From: CAYWXV01 sp964462535 | GTDB taxonomy: Bacteria > Bacteroidota > Ignavibacteria > OLB7 | Direction of reading: 5' to 3' | Length of the DNA stretch: 64,000 bases | Assembly: GCA_964462535.1 (NCBI GenBank) | Contig: CAYWXV010000001.1 | Span: forward strand, 372,001-436,000 | In this document: piece after piece, positions 7,714 through 16,915 of the stretch | Numbering within the stretch: the stretch's first letter is position 1 | Layout of the letters: each line of letters starts with the position of its first letter | Notes under the pieces: model-generated | What the model saw: the letters and a program-made list of their open reading frames with translations, nothing else | What the model was told of the DNA's origin: nothing | Database searches by the model: none | Program-made: the position numbers and the translations under genes

Positions 7714-10563
7714 CTATCGATGGATCACCAGACGGGAACGGAGACGTTGTGAGCCGCTGCTGGCCTGGACGACGTACGCCCCCGGTGCAAGCGACGCCAG
7801 GTCCAGAGTACAATCGAACGATCCATCGTCGCGTGCGCCACACGTGGCGTTCATTACCTCGCGTCCAAAAAGATCGAGGACGACGACCTCAACAACGAGC
7901 GCTCGCTGGAAAGCGCCCGTTATGATCGCAGACTCGTGCGCCGGATTCGGATAGAGGGACAACCGATTCTGCAGGCGGTCTGCCTCGTTGCCTACCGACG
8001 ACGGCTGCCCGAACTCGACGTCGTCGACGTACCAGCCGTCAGCGTTGTTGAACGACCCGGTCTGCAGACGGAATCGCACGAGCAACATCGAGGGTGATGC
8101 GGGAGGGACAATGCGTTGCCGAACTGGGAGCCAATCTCCAGCGTCGGCGGTGCGATCACCCCAACCCGCTTGGTCCGTCAGGCGATACCGTGCCAAGACA
8201 GTCCACGTAGCGCCGCTGTCATACGACACCTCGGTCACGGCCGAATCGCCCGCATCCACGATAGCTATCGTGTTAAAGGATAGTTCGATCGGTCCGTTGG
8301 CGACAACCGGCCAGATCCACGAGGAGGTATTGAGGCGTGGTTTGTAGTCACCCTGGGGGGAGTCAGTCCATGAATGCGTCCCACTGACCGCCACCGTGGT
8401 TGTCAATCCCCACAGCGAATCAGTTCGAAAGCGAGGTTGTTCTCCTTCAAACGTCACCAGATAGGAATCGAACGACCCGACGTATGCCAAAACCGTCTCC
8501 GAGCTCCGGCTCACATTCGCGGGGGATGCGCCGTCGGAGACCGTAGCCGAGTAGCGATAGTAGCCCCGTGACGGCGGCACGTCGGTCATCGTGATGGTGG
8601 ACCCAGTATCAGACGTGGCGAGCGTTCGAGTCTCTATCGCGACACCGTCACGGTACAGCGTTACGCTCGCCAGGTTTTCGAGGGGAGAGACTGAATCCCC
8701 CCGTCGGGTGGGGAGCATTAGGTCGATCGATGAACTCGTCGCGAAGCGGTCGTAACGTTGGATAGCAGGTCCCAGGGGTGGCACCAGATCCCGTGGAATG
8801 TAGCAGACAGTGCTTACACCGCTCGTGTCAGTTTCAGTTGCAGCTACAACGCGGTACGTGTAGATCGTATCCACCGATAGACCGGAGTCATCGTATGACC
8901 GCGTGGTTCCCGGGACCGTGCCAACAATTGCACCATCTCGGTATATCACAAACGACAAGTCGGATATCGGCTTCCCGAACAGGCTTCGTGACACATCACC
9001 GTACGCCCACGACAAGTGTGCCTTGTCGCGCGCATCCAGCCGACTTCCTACTGTCAGGTTTTCAACCGGCGCCGGAGTGTTGATGCCAACAAGCGACGTG
9101 TAGACATCGTTGTCGTCGCGCGTATCCAGGTATGATGGGTAGATCTTCCCTGCATGAAATGCGTTGCCCGAGTAGTCGCCGGCGAAGATCCTGCTTGTGT
9201 AGGGGTTGTTCCTGAAATCCGAACGCGTGTCCGTTGCGCGCCTGTCGATCCACGTCTCTCCCCCGTCGGAGCTGTATGACACGTATTGATCGATGAGGAT
9301 GTTGTCGGGATCATCGCGGCTGTCGGAGTACATGACCGCTACGTCTCCGTTCGTCTGATCGACCGATATCCACGGCCACCACTGATCACCACGCGATTCA
9401 GAATGAACGACACGGGGCGCCGACCACGAGGCACCTTTGTCCGTGGACTTCTGGAAGAAGACATCAGGATTCGTACCGGCCGCCCAACAGAGGTACAGGG
9501 TCCCGGCCCTTGGCGACGGTGAATTATCGACGGCAAGCGTCGGATATGATTCAGCACGAAACGTTTGCTTCAACACGTGATAGATGCTCCCAGCAGCACC
9601 TCGAGCCGTGCCATGTGTTGCATACGAGCGCACCACGTACGTCGGGGCGGTCCACGTCACGCCCGCGTCGCTCGACCGCGCGAAGCCAATGGACCGGGCA
9701 GGGCCGTCGTTCCACACGACGTACACCGTACCGTCCGGACCCGTTGACATAAGTGGAAAGCTCTGCCCGAACGTCGTGTCGAGGCTCGTCCCCGTCTTTC
9801 GCGGACTGACGGGAATCGGTGCCGACCAATTCAGGCCCCAATCCGTCGACCGTGACATCATGATCTGCGTCGAGCTGTCGCGGTCTACGACCCTTTTCCA
9901 CGGCGTGTACATATACCCACGGAATGGTGACGACGCGGAGTTGTCAATCTGGATGTAGTACTTGTCCTCAAACGCGGAGTCGGCCGTCATCGTACCCACG
10001 TGTTCAATCACCGGGATATGTGCTTCCCAGGTCTCTCCGTTGTCCGTTGAACGGGCAACGTAGATCCCCGACTGTCCCCCCTTACCCACGGTAAACGGCG
10101 GGAACGCACCGTACATCAGGTAGGCCCGCCCCAGGTAATCCCACGCAACTGAAGGGTCGTTGCCGGAGAGCCAGTTCGGTCGCACGTCACCAAGGTTCTT
10201 ATTCCTCCACGACCGCCCTCCGTCGCTCGATACGTAGACGAAGGCCCCGGTCCTCGCATCCACTGCCGACGAGATGAGGTAGTTAGGTGCAATCGGATTC
10301 ACCGCGATCGACGACTCGTTCTGAGGAAACTGGTTGCTCGCAGGCTCATCGATCATGTTCCTGTTGACATAATACCATGTGGTCCAGGAGGTTGACGACG
10401 ATTGCAGCCACGGCCGGCCATCCCACTTCTCCTTTCGTTGCTCCCACTCGGGATCCAATGACGGGCGCGCCCGCTCGGCGTGATCTGGGCGTGCTACGTC
10501 TTGCCCATAGGAAATTGAGCTCGCTAGCAGGAGAAGTGCGGTGAAGAGGAGCCGGTTGCGCAT
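7714..10563 (-). CDS. Secreted Asp-box (BNR/sialidase-like) propeller protein with T9SS type-A sorting domain
   Basis: The 949-residue start chosen (MRNRLLFTALLLLASSISYGQ) is a signal peptide. The longer open frame reaches 10929, but that adds 122 residues running over the divergent flavin reductase gene. The first half holds six Asp-box motifs (S-x-D-x-G-x-x-W): SSDGGRSW, STDNGETW, STDWGLNW, SSDAGVTW, STDKGASW and SSDGGETW, as in a six-bladed sialidase-type propeller. Two fibronectin-III-like segments and a jelly-roll-like region follow. The end (LSLYPNPAHESAII to LVIHR) is a T9SS type-A sorting domain, so the protein is exported across the outer membrane and probably anchored or released. 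Asp-boxes alone do not prove sialidase activity, and I see no clear catalytic arginine triad. Confidence 0.88.
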   Translation of the reverse strand: MRNRLLFTALLLLASSISYGQDVARPDHAERARPSLDPEWEQRKEKWDGRPWLQSSSTSWTTWYYVNRNMIDEPASNQFPQNESSIAVNPIAPNYLISSAVDARTGAFVYVSSDGGRSWRNKNLGDVRPNWLSGNDPSVAWDYLGRAYLMYGAFPPFTVGKGGQSGIYVARSTDNGETWEAHIPVIEHVGTMTADSAFEDKYYIQIDNSASSPFRGYMYTPWKRVVDRDSSTQIMMSRSTDWGLNWSAPIPVSPRKTGTSLDTTFGQSFPLMSTGPDGTVYVVWNDGPARSIGFARSSDAGVTWTAPTYVVRSYATHGTARGAAGSIYHVLKQTFRAESYPTLAVDNSPSPRAGTLYLCWAAGTNPDVFFQKSTDKGASWSAPRVVHSESRGDQWWPWISVDQTNGDVAVMYSDSRDDPDNILIDQYVSYSSDGGETWIDRRATDTRSDFRNNPYTSRIFAGDYSGNAFHAGKIYPSYLDTRDDNDVYTSLVGINTPAPVENLTVGSRLDARDKAHLSWAYGDVSRSLFGKPISDLSFVIYRDGAIVGTVPGTTRSYDDSGLSVDTIYTYRVVAATETDTSGVSTVCYIPRDLVPPLGPAIQRYDRFATSSSIDLMLPTRRGDSVSPLENLASVTLYRDGVAIETRTLATSDTGSTITMTDVPPSRGYYRYSATVSDGASPANVSRSSETVLAYVGSFDSYLVTFEGEQPRFRTDSLWGLTTTVAVSGTHSWTDSPQGDYKPRLNTSSWIWPVVANGPIELSFNTIAIVDAGDSAVTEVSYDSGATWTVLARYRLTDQAGWGDRTADAGDWLPVRQRIVPPASPSMLLVRFRLQTGSFNNADGWYVDDVEFGQPSSVGNEADRLQNRLSLYPNPAHESAIITGAFQRALVVEVVVLDLFGREVMNATCGARDDGSFDCTLDLASLAPGAYVVQASSGSQRLRSRLVIHR

Positions 10564-10724
10564 TGCGGGTCGCGGAAATGAAGTGGGAGGAGAACGCGCA
10601 TCGCGGGGATGACCCCGGTACGCACCAAGGGGTTGGGTGTCGTTGAATGTACACCGGCGGGTGTCCTTGTCAAAGCCGACACCGCGGCAACAGAGTTGAT
10701 CACCACGTGGCGCAGGCGAATGCC

Positions 10725-10732
10725 TATATTCG
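10725..10732 (+). promoter_or_regulatory. Candidate -7 element directly before the flavin reductase start
   Basis: TATATTCG is a near match to TAnnTTTG and lies 3 bases before the ATG. If used, the transcript would start at or very near the start codon. No TTG was found at the right distance. Confidence 0.35.
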
Positions 10733-10735
10733 GGC

Positions 10736-11254
10736 ATGCATCGGATCAACTTCGCCCGAAACGCGGGTCTCCCTTCTATAGATGCCGGCTCGTTGAGATC
10801 GGCCTTGCGACAATTCGCGTCCGGAGTCACAATTGTCACTGCGGCGCATGAAGGAACGCTTTCAGGAATCACAGTCTCGGCGTTCAGCTCGATCTCACTA
10901 GAACCGCCGATCGTCATGGTCTCCATCAACAGCGAAAGCTCGCTCGTCGAGAACCTCCTTCAAGCGGAACATTTTGGAGTGAACGTGCTCCATGCATCTC
11001 AGGAGGAGCTTGCGCGGCGGTTCGCAGAGTCCATCCCCCCCAACGAAAAGTTCGATGGAGTGCAACTCGAGTTCGGCCGCAGTGGAGCACCGCGAATTGT
11101 CGGCGCCGTTGCCTGGCTCGATTGTGTTCTCGATCAGTCATTGAGAGTCGCAACGCACACACTGATGTTTGGACGCGTTGTGGAGACGGTTACGCTCGAC
11201 CATCCGGACGACCCCCTTCTCTACTACTTCAAGCACTATCGTCGACTGGCCTGA
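10736..11254 (+). CDS. Flavin reductase-domain protein (HpaC/DIM6-NTAB family)
   Basis: A 172-residue single-domain protein of the split-barrel flavin reductase family, which reduces FMN or FAD with NAD(P)H, often for a partner monooxygenase. Conserved features are LRQFASGVTIVTA near residue 25, the flavin-contact stretch GITVSAFSSISLEPPIVMVSIN, FGVNVLHASQEELARRFA, and a late H-T-L-M-F-G-R-V-V segment (residues about 141-149). No monooxygenase is adjacent, so the partner is unknown; a general flavin reductase or flavoredoxin role is equally possible. It is divergent from the Asp-box gene across about 170 bases. Confidence 0.85.
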   Translation: MHRINFARNAGLPSIDAGSLRSALRQFASGVTIVTAAHEGTLSGITVSAFSSISLEPPIVMVSINSESSLVENLLQAEHFGVNVLHASQEELARRFAESIPPNEKFDGVQLEFGRSGAPRIVGAVAWLDCVLDQSLRVATHTLMFGRVVETVTLDHPDDPLLYYFKHYRRLA

Positions 11255-11271
11255 CCTAGCCGCTGGGCAGG

Positions 11272-11302
11272 TTGTCCGATCCCCCCCTATGTGCTAGTTT
11301 CG
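11272..11302 (+). promoter_or_regulatory. Promoter of the liv operon
   Basis: TTG at 11272, a 20-base spacer and TAGTTTCG at 11295 fit the Bacteroidota -33/-7 pattern, about 64 bases before livJ. Confidence 0.5.
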
Positions 11303-11366
11303 CGCCGGTTTCCGCACGTGAGTTCTCAGCTCCGCACTTCCCGACCAATCCAACGCTTTACCCAAC

Positions 11367-12530
11367 ATGAAGTCATTGACGCTACTTGCAGCCGCATTGC
11401 TGGTTCTTTCAACCGCCGGTTGTGGCAAGGAGGGCGATACGCCAAAGGGAGACGATGGCACTGGGCCGATCAAGATTGGTCACTACGCCTCGCTCACAGG
11501 GGCTGAGGCAACGTTCGGGCAGCAGGTCGACAAAGGGATCAAGCTGGCAGTGGAAGAAATCAACGCTGCCGGGGGTATAAACGGTCGGAAGCTCGAGCTT
11601 ATCACAGAGGATACACAATCCCAGACTCAGCCCTCCATCAACGCTGCCGAGAAGCTGATTGGCAAGGACAACGTGGTGTGTCTTCTTGGTGAAGTTGCCT
11701 CGAGCAGATCGCTTGCCGCAGCTGACGTAGCACAACGTTCCAAGGTCCCCATGCTGACCCCCGCCTCGACCAATGCGAAGGTTACGCAGAAGGGAGACTA
11801 CATCTTTCGTATCTGCTTCATCGACCCATTCCAAGGTGCTGTCATTGCGCGCTTTGTGGCCGAGAACCTGAAGGCCAAGAACGTGGCTATCCTGCGCGAC
11901 CAGGGGAGCGACTATTCCGTTGGACTGGCGGACGGATTCATCACAAAATTCAAGGCGCTTGGAGGGACCGTTGTTGAGGAGCAGTCCTACGTCGGGACGG
12001 ACAAGGACTTTCGAGCACAGTTGACGGCTATCAAGGCCAAGAACCCGGAAGCGATCATCATCCCCGGTTACTATACCTCCGTTGGTCTGATCGCAGCTCA
12101 GGCCCGCGAACTCGGCATAACCGTTCCACTGATCGGCGGAGATGGGTGGGATTCGCCGGAGCTGGCAACTGGAAGCGCGAAGGCAGCCCTTGAGGGATGC
12201 TTCTTCACGAACCACTACGCGTTTGACGACACGACAAAGCTGGTGCAGGACTTCAACGCGAAGTATCAAGCGAAGTGGAATGAGATCCCCGGCGCCATGT
12301 CGGCCCTCGGTTACGATGCGATGAACATTGTGGCGAAGATTATCAAGGATGCTGGTGGAAAGTCAGATCCGGAGACCATCCGCACCGGCCTGGCCGCATT
12401 GAAGAATTACCCGGGCGTAACGGGCGCCATCTCGATCAATCCTGAACGAAACGCGTCCAAGTCGGTAGTGGTGATCCAGATAAAGGACGGCAAGTTCACC
12501 TACTACACCAAGTTCGACCCCGAGAGCTGA
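11367..12530 (+). CDS. livJ: Branched-chain amino acid ABC transporter, substrate-binding lipoprotein
   Basis: This is the type I periplasmic binding protein that delivers leucine, isoleucine, valine or related solutes to the LivHM permease. A lipoprotein signal ends in LSTAGC (lipid-anchored Cys near residue 19). The mature part opens with the family pattern IKIGHYASLTGAEATFGQQ, followed by VEEINAAGGINGRKLEL, LLGEVASSRSLAAADV and the hinge-region IIIPGYYTSVGLIAAQARELG. At 387 residues it is full length. It heads the livJHMGF run. Its exact ligand (amino acids, or amides and urea as in some paralogues) is not certain from sequence. Confidence 0.92.
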   Translation: MKSLTLLAAALLVLSTAGCGKEGDTPKGDDGTGPIKIGHYASLTGAEATFGQQVDKGIKLAVEEINAAGGINGRKLELITEDTQSQTQPSINAAEKLIGKDNVVCLLGEVASSRSLAAADVAQRSKVPMLTPASTNAKVTQKGDYIFRICFIDPFQGAVIARFVAENLKAKNVAILRDQGSDYSVGLADGFITKFKALGGTVVEEQSYVGTDKDFRAQLTAIKAKNPEAIIIPGYYTSVGLIAAQARELGITVPLIGGDGWDSPELATGSAKAALEGCFFTNHYAFDDTTKLVQDFNAKYQAKWNEIPGAMSALGYDAMNIVAKIIKDAGGKSDPETIRTGLAALKNYPGVTGAISINPERNASKSVVVIQIKDGKFTYYTKFDPES

Positions 12531-12576
12531 GTCGCAGGAAACATTCACGCCCTCGTCACGCGGCGCGCCCCGAACA

Positions 12577-13485
12577 ATGAGCGAATTCCTGCAACAGCTT
12601 CTTAATGGTCTGACGCTTGGAGCGATCTACGCTCTGATAGCGCTTGGCTATACGATGATCTACGGTGTCCTGCGCTTCATCAACTTTGCGCATGGCGATG
12701 TGTTCATGGTTGGTGCCTACGTTGGGTTCTTTGTCTTCCCCTCCATCGCGTCGGCCGTTGGAGAGGGATATCTCGCCGCGATCCTGGTTCTGATCGCCTC
12801 GATGATCGCCTGCGGACTACTGGGTGTGACAATCGAGTACCTCGCCTACCGCCCTCTCCGATCTCGTCCGAAGCTGACCGTTCTGATTACCGCAATCGGC
12901 GTCTCTCTGTTTCTGGAATACACTGGACAGCTCCCTATCGTGTTCGGTGCGGAGTACCGCACGTACCCGACTCTTGTCGAGAACACGGCGGTCGCCTCGG
13001 TTGGCGACGTTCAGATCGGAAGCGTTGCCGTAATCCTGCTGGGAACTGCGATTGGTCTGATGCTCCTTCTCCGTGTAATCGTGATGCGGACGAAGATCGG
13101 AACAGCACTGCGCGCTGTGTCGATGAACATCAACGCCGCGGCACTGATGGGAATCAACACAAACAGTGTTATCTCCTTCACGTTCTTCGTTGGGTCCGCA
13201 CTTGCTGGAGCTGGGGCAACGCTCTACGCGGTCAGCTATCCGAAGATCGATCCGTTGATGGGGATCATGCCGGGACTGAAGGCGTTCGTCGCCGCCGTTC
13301 TCGGTGGAATCGGCAACATACCTGGCGCCGCGTTGGGCGGTTTCATTATTGGTATTCTGGAGACGCTGACAGCGGGGTATGTCGATCCGAACTTTCGTGA
13401 CGCAATCGTCTTCGCCGTTCTGATCGTGATCCTGATCGTCAGGCCGTCAGGACTCCTTGGGCGCGCGGGAGGTGAGAAGGTATGA
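12577..13485 (+). CDS. livH: Branched-chain amino acid ABC transporter permease LivH
   Basis: An inner-membrane permease with about eight hydrophobic segments. It starts MSEFLQQLLNGLTLGAIYAL and contains YTMIYGVLRFINFAHGDVFM, a hallmark of LivH. The cytoplasmic coupling region has TALRAVSMNINAAALMGIN, and the C-terminal part has FVAAVLGGIGNIPGAALGG. It follows livJ by 46 bases and overlaps livM by 4 bases, so the two permeases are translationally coupled. Confidence 0.95.
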   Translation: MSEFLQQLLNGLTLGAIYALIALGYTMIYGVLRFINFAHGDVFMVGAYVGFFVFPSIASAVGEGYLAAILVLIASMIACGLLGVTIEYLAYRPLRSRPKLTVLITAIGVSLFLEYTGQLPIVFGAEYRTYPTLVENTAVASVGDVQIGSVAVILLGTAIGLMLLLRVIVMRTKIGTALRAVSMNINAAALMGINTNSVISFTFFVGSALAGAGATLYAVSYPKIDPLMGIMPGLKAFVAAVLGGIGNIPGAALGGFIIGILETLTAGYVDPNFRDAIVFAVLIVILIVRPSGLLGRAGGEKV

Positions 13486-14492
13486 GTGCTGCAGTTCGTC
13501 CTTACATCTACCTGCTTGCTGGCGTTGTCGTTGTAGTCCTTCTCTCCTTCGCGACATCGGGTCTCAATTTCTACGATCAGCGCATCGTCATCACGATCGG
13601 GATTTCGATGATCCTCGCGACGTCGTTGAATCTCATCAACGGCTTCACGGGACAGTTCTCGCTGGGCCACGCCGGCTTCATGTCGATCGGCGCGTACGCT
13701 TCAGCCTCGTTGTCGACGATGCTCCTCCCGGCTCTCGGCGTCGAACTGGATGGCGGACTTACAGGGGGCGTCGCCTTCCTGCTTCTACTCATAGGTGGAG
13801 GCGTAGCCGCGGCCATCGCCGGGCTACTAGTTGGCATTCCGTCCCTTCGGTTGAAGGGTGATTACCTGGCGATCGTCACGCTTGGCTTTGGAGAGATCAT
13901 TCGCGTCGTTCTCCAGAACGTCAACACAGGTTCCATAGCTGGTCCGCTTGGCATTTCAAGTATCCCCCACGTAACGACATTCCTCTGGGTCTTCTCTCTC
14001 CTCATCGTGGTCGTGTTTCTGATCCAGATGATCATGCGAACGACGTACGGCAAAGGGTTTCTGGCGGTGCGTGATGATGAGATTGCGGCCGAGTCGCTTG
14101 GTATCGACACTACACGCTACAAGGTGGTCGCCTTTGTCGTTGGTGCTTTCTTTGCGGGGATGGCCGGCGGGCTTTACGCGCACTACAATGGCCTGATCCG
14201 GCCCGACGACTTCAACTTTCTGAAGTCTGTCGAGATTGTCGTGATGGTGATCCTCGGAGGGATGGGATCCACGTGGGGGGTCATCTTTGCTGCCGCCATT
14301 CTAACCTACCTCCCGGAGTGGCTGCGGGGCATCAAGATCGGCGAGCTGAATCTTGGGGATTTCCGAATGACGATCTACGCGCTCGTGTTGATCATTCTGA
14401 TGATAGTGAGACCTCAAGGACTCTTCGGGGGGGGTACGTTCGCGGCTGCTTTGGAACGGTTCCGGAAGAAGCGAACCGCTCCCTCTCATTAA
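13482..14492 (+). CDS. livM: Branched-chain amino acid ABC transporter permease LivM
   Basis: Second permease subunit, 336 residues. Characteristic stretches are LATSLNLINGFTGQFSLGHA, SIGAYASASLS, GIPSLRLKGDYLAIVTLGFGE, FLAVRDDEIAAESLGIDTTR and ILGGMGSTWGVIFAAAILT. The C-terminal tail is basic (RFRKKRTAPSH). Its ATG overlaps the livH stop (ATGA). It forms a heterodimeric channel with LivH. Confidence 0.95.
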   Translation: MSAAVRPYIYLLAGVVVVVLLSFATSGLNFYDQRIVITIGISMILATSLNLINGFTGQFSLGHAGFMSIGAYASASLSTMLLPALGVELDGGLTGGVAFLLLLIGGGVAAAIAGLLVGIPSLRLKGDYLAIVTLGFGEIIRVVLQNVNTGSIAGPLGISSIPHVTTFLWVFSLLIVVVFLIQMIMRTTYGKGFLAVRDDEIAAESLGIDTTRYKVVAFVVGAFFAGMAGGLYAHYNGLIRPDDFNFLKSVEIVVMVILGGMGSTWGVIFAAAILTYLPEWLRGIKIGELNLGDFRMTIYALVLIILMIVRPQGLFGGGTFAAALERFRKKRTAPSH

Positions 14493-14512
14493 AACCCAAT
14501 GCCTTCCACGTC

Positions 14513-15280
14513 GTGGCTCTCCTCCAGCTTGAAGACATAACGATGAGGTTCGGTGGCCTGACTGCCGTAGGGAACTTCAGCGAAACGGTCGAGGAGAACG
14601 CGTTGCTCGGTCTGATCGGCCCTAACGGTGCCGGAAAGACCACCATCTTCAACGTCATCACCGGCGTGTACGCTCCGACGGAAGGACGCCTTACATTCAA
14701 CGACCGCACCATTGCCGGGCATCGTCCGTCGCAGATTGCCGTCGCAGGTATCGCCAGGACATTCCAGAACATTCGCCTCTTCCCCAGCCTCACGGTATCT
14801 CAGAACATTCAGGTTGGCTTCAACAAGATTGCCAGAACACGCTTCTTCGGCGCGATCGTGCAGACAGCTTCGTACCACGCAGAGGAGCGTGAGTTCAGCC
14901 GGAAGTCTGACGAGCTACTCGACATGTTCGGATTGCTGGATGCACGCGGGGAACTCGCTCGTAACCTCAGTTATGGCGACCAACGTCGCGTTGAAATAGT
15001 GCGTGCAATGGCGACCAATCCGAAACTCCTCCTGCTTGACGAACCAGCCGCCGGAATGAACCCCACGGAGAAGGCTGACCTGATGGGCCTGATACGATAC
15101 CTGCGTGCGCAATTCGGTGTGGCCATCATGTTGATTGAGCACGACATGAAGGTCGTCATGGGGATATGCGAGAGGGTTACCGTTCTCGACTACGGCGTGA
15201 AGATCGCCTCGGGCACGCCGGAGGAGGTGAAAAGCAATCCCCGCGTCGTGGAGGCCTATCTGGGGGAGTCCTCAACGTAG
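14513..15280 (+). CDS. livG: Branched-chain amino acid ABC transporter ATPase LivG
   Basis: A 255-residue ATPase with Walker A GPNGAGKTT, the Q-loop region ARTFQNIRLFPSLTVSQNI, the signature LSYGDQRR, Walker B LLLLDEPAAGMNP and the switch His in LIEHDMKVVMGI. The open frame extends far upstream inside livM. The GTG at 14513, 20 bases after the livM stop, is the sensible start because it gives the normal N-terminus VALLQLEDITMRFGG. It pairs with LivF. Confidence 0.93.
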   Translation: MALLQLEDITMRFGGLTAVGNFSETVEENALLGLIGPNGAGKTTIFNVITGVYAPTEGRLTFNDRTIAGHRPSQIAVAGIARTFQNIRLFPSLTVSQNIQVGFNKIARTRFFGAIVQTASYHAEEREFSRKSDELLDMFGLLDARGELARNLSYGDQRRVEIVRAMATNPKLLLLDEPAAGMNPTEKADLMGLIRYLRAQFGVAIMLIEHDMKVVMGICERVTVLDYGVKIASGTPEEVKSNPRVVEAYLGESST

Positions 15281-15406
15281 TCGTTCATCGGGTGTCGCTG
15301 GGGCCAGCGTTGCCGTTTGAGACGGTGGGCATATGGTCAGAGCTATAGGATGAACCTACCCATTCGCTTCGCCCGATCACGGCGTCCATGAATATCCGAC
15401 ACACTC

Positions 15407-15425
15407 CTGCGGCCGCACGCCGCAG
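15407..15425 (+). repeat. Small GC hairpin before livF
   Basis: CTGCGGC and GCCGCAG form a perfect 7-bp stem with a 5-base loop, 12 bases before the livF ATG. There is no U-tract, so it is not an ordinary terminator. It could affect livF translation. Confidence 0.35.
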
Positions 15426-15437
15426 CAATACTCGCCC

Positions 15438-16145
15438 ATGCTCCAGGTAGAATCTCTCTCGGTCAGCTATGGCGCCATTTCGGCGCTCAAGGGAATCAGC
15501 TTCACGGTTCCTGATAGGTCGATCGTGACTCTGATTGGTGCGAACGGGGCGGGCAAGACGACAACACTGCGCACGATCTCGGGACTCGTTCCTGCTCTCT
15601 CCGGTCGTATTGTGTTTAACGGCGAGGACATTCTGAATCGTCCCCCCCACCTGGTCGTCGCGCGTGGTATCAGCCAGTCCCCTGAAGGGAGAATGATCTT
15701 CCCCGGTTTGAGCGTTCAGGAGAATCTGATGCTTGGGGCGTACCTGAGGAAGGATCGGGTGGAAATAGATCGCGACCTCGAGTATTGCTACACCATCTTC
15801 CCCAGGCTTAAGGAACGGATGAAGCAGGCCGGCGGGACCTTGTCGGGAGGCGAGCAACAGATGCTGGCGATAGCACGTGCTCTGATGTCGCGGCCGAAGG
15901 TGCTGCTGCTGGACGAACCAAGTCTCGGTATTGCGCCAATACTCGTGAAGCTGATCTTCGAGAAGGTGGTTGAGATCAACCGTGACCTCGGGACGACGAT
16001 TCTGCTGGTCGAACAGAACGCGAACATGGCGTTACAAACCGCCTCGTACGCCTACGTCCTGGAAACGGGCGAGATAACTATCGAAGGACCGGCGAGCGAT
16101 CTGGCCTCAAACGAAGAAGTCCAAAAAGCCTACCTTGGCATGTAG
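15438..16145 (+). CDS. livF: Branched-chain amino acid ABC transporter ATPase LivF
   Basis: Second ATPase, 235 residues: Walker A GANGAGKTT, the LivF-typical SQSPEGRMIFPGLSVQENLM, signature LSGGEQQMLAIARAL, Walker B LLLDEPSLGIAP and LVEQNANMAL. It is separated from livG by 157 bases, an unusually long gap inside a liv operon that holds a small hairpin. It closes the five-gene importer, so the system is complete here. Confidence 0.95.
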   Translation: MLQVESLSVSYGAISALKGISFTVPDRSIVTLIGANGAGKTTTLRTISGLVPALSGRIVFNGEDILNRPPHLVVARGISQSPEGRMIFPGLSVQENLMLGAYLRKDRVEIDRDLEYCYTIFPRLKERMKQAGGTLSGGEQQMLAIARALMSRPKVLLLDEPSLGIAPILVKLIFEKVVEINRDLGTTILLVEQNANMALQTASYAYVLETGEITIEGPASDLASNEEVQKAYLGM

Positions 16146-16910
16146 ATGACCGTGTCGTCCGGTTCGGCTCCAACCTCCACGCTACTCGACCCATCACGGA
16201 TCGCGCGCGCCAAAGCGACGCATCGCGTAGCCGTCATTATCCCTGCATACAACGAAGAGCAGTCGATCGGGAACGTGATTGCAGCGATCCCCGACGGACT
16301 TGTGGACGAGGTAATCGTCGTTGACAACGGATCGACGGATTCAACCTCATCCGTCGCACGCATGGCCGGGGCAACGATTGTGACAGAAGCTCGCCGGGGT
16401 TACGGGTCGGCGTGTCTGGCCGGTCTCAAGTACGTCTACTCAAGAGATATTGACGTCGTTGTGTTCCTGGACGGTGACTTCTCGGATCACCCCGAAGAGA
16501 TGACACTTCTCATAGAGGACCTGACGGTGAACCGCAGCGAGCTGGTCATAGGATCGAGGACCGCATCCGCGCGAAGCACGGGGGCGATTCCCCCACATGC
16601 CAGGTTCGGCAATTGGCTGGCGACTCGGCTGCTCCGGCTTGTGTGGGGTGTCGCGTATACAGATCTGGGTCCGTTCCGGGCAGTACGTGTCGCTCCCCTT
16701 CAGCGCCTTGGCATGCGCGACACGAACTTCGGATGGACCGTTGAGATGCAGGCGCGCGCCGCCCGTATCGGCCTGCGCCATTCGGAGATTCCGGTGAGCT
16801 ATCGACATCGCATTGGCGAGTCCAAGATCAGCGGCACCATTGTCGGGTCGGTTCGTGCCGGCTGGAAAATCCTGTACACCATCGCCCGTGTAGCGCTTGA
16901 GCGGAAATAA
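16146..16910 (+). CDS. Glycosyltransferase family 2 (dolichyl/polyprenyl-phosphate sugar synthase-like)
   Basis: A 254-residue GT-A fold enzyme. Landmarks are VAVIIPAYNEEQSIGNVI, EVIVVDNGSTDSTSSVA, the ARRGYGSACLAG segment and the metal-binding VVVFLDGDFSDHPEEM, then MQARAARIGLRHSEIPVSYR and HRIGESKISGT. These match polyprenyl-phosphate mannose/glucose synthase-like GT2 enzymes that charge a lipid carrier for envelope glycan synthesis. No transmembrane anchor is evident. The ATG directly abuts the livF stop, and the gene ends 5 bases before dnaE, so it may be co-transcribed with either. Confidence 0.88.
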   Translation: MTVSSGSAPTSTLLDPSRIARAKATHRVAVIIPAYNEEQSIGNVIAAIPDGLVDEVIVVDNGSTDSTSSVARMAGATIVTEARRGYGSACLAGLKYVYSRDIDVVVFLDGDFSDHPEEMTLLIEDLTVNRSELVIGSRTASARSTGAIPPHARFGNWLATRLLRLVWGVAYTDLGPFRAVRVAPLQRLGMRDTNFGWTVEMQARAARIGLRHSEIPVSYRHRIGESKISGTIVGSVRAGWKILYTIARVALERK

Positions 16911-16915
16911 AGGCA

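Noticed and set aside
10564..10929. N-terminal extension of the Asp-box protein
   Set aside because: It overlaps the divergent flavin reductase gene and lacks any family features, while a clear signal peptide starts at 10563.
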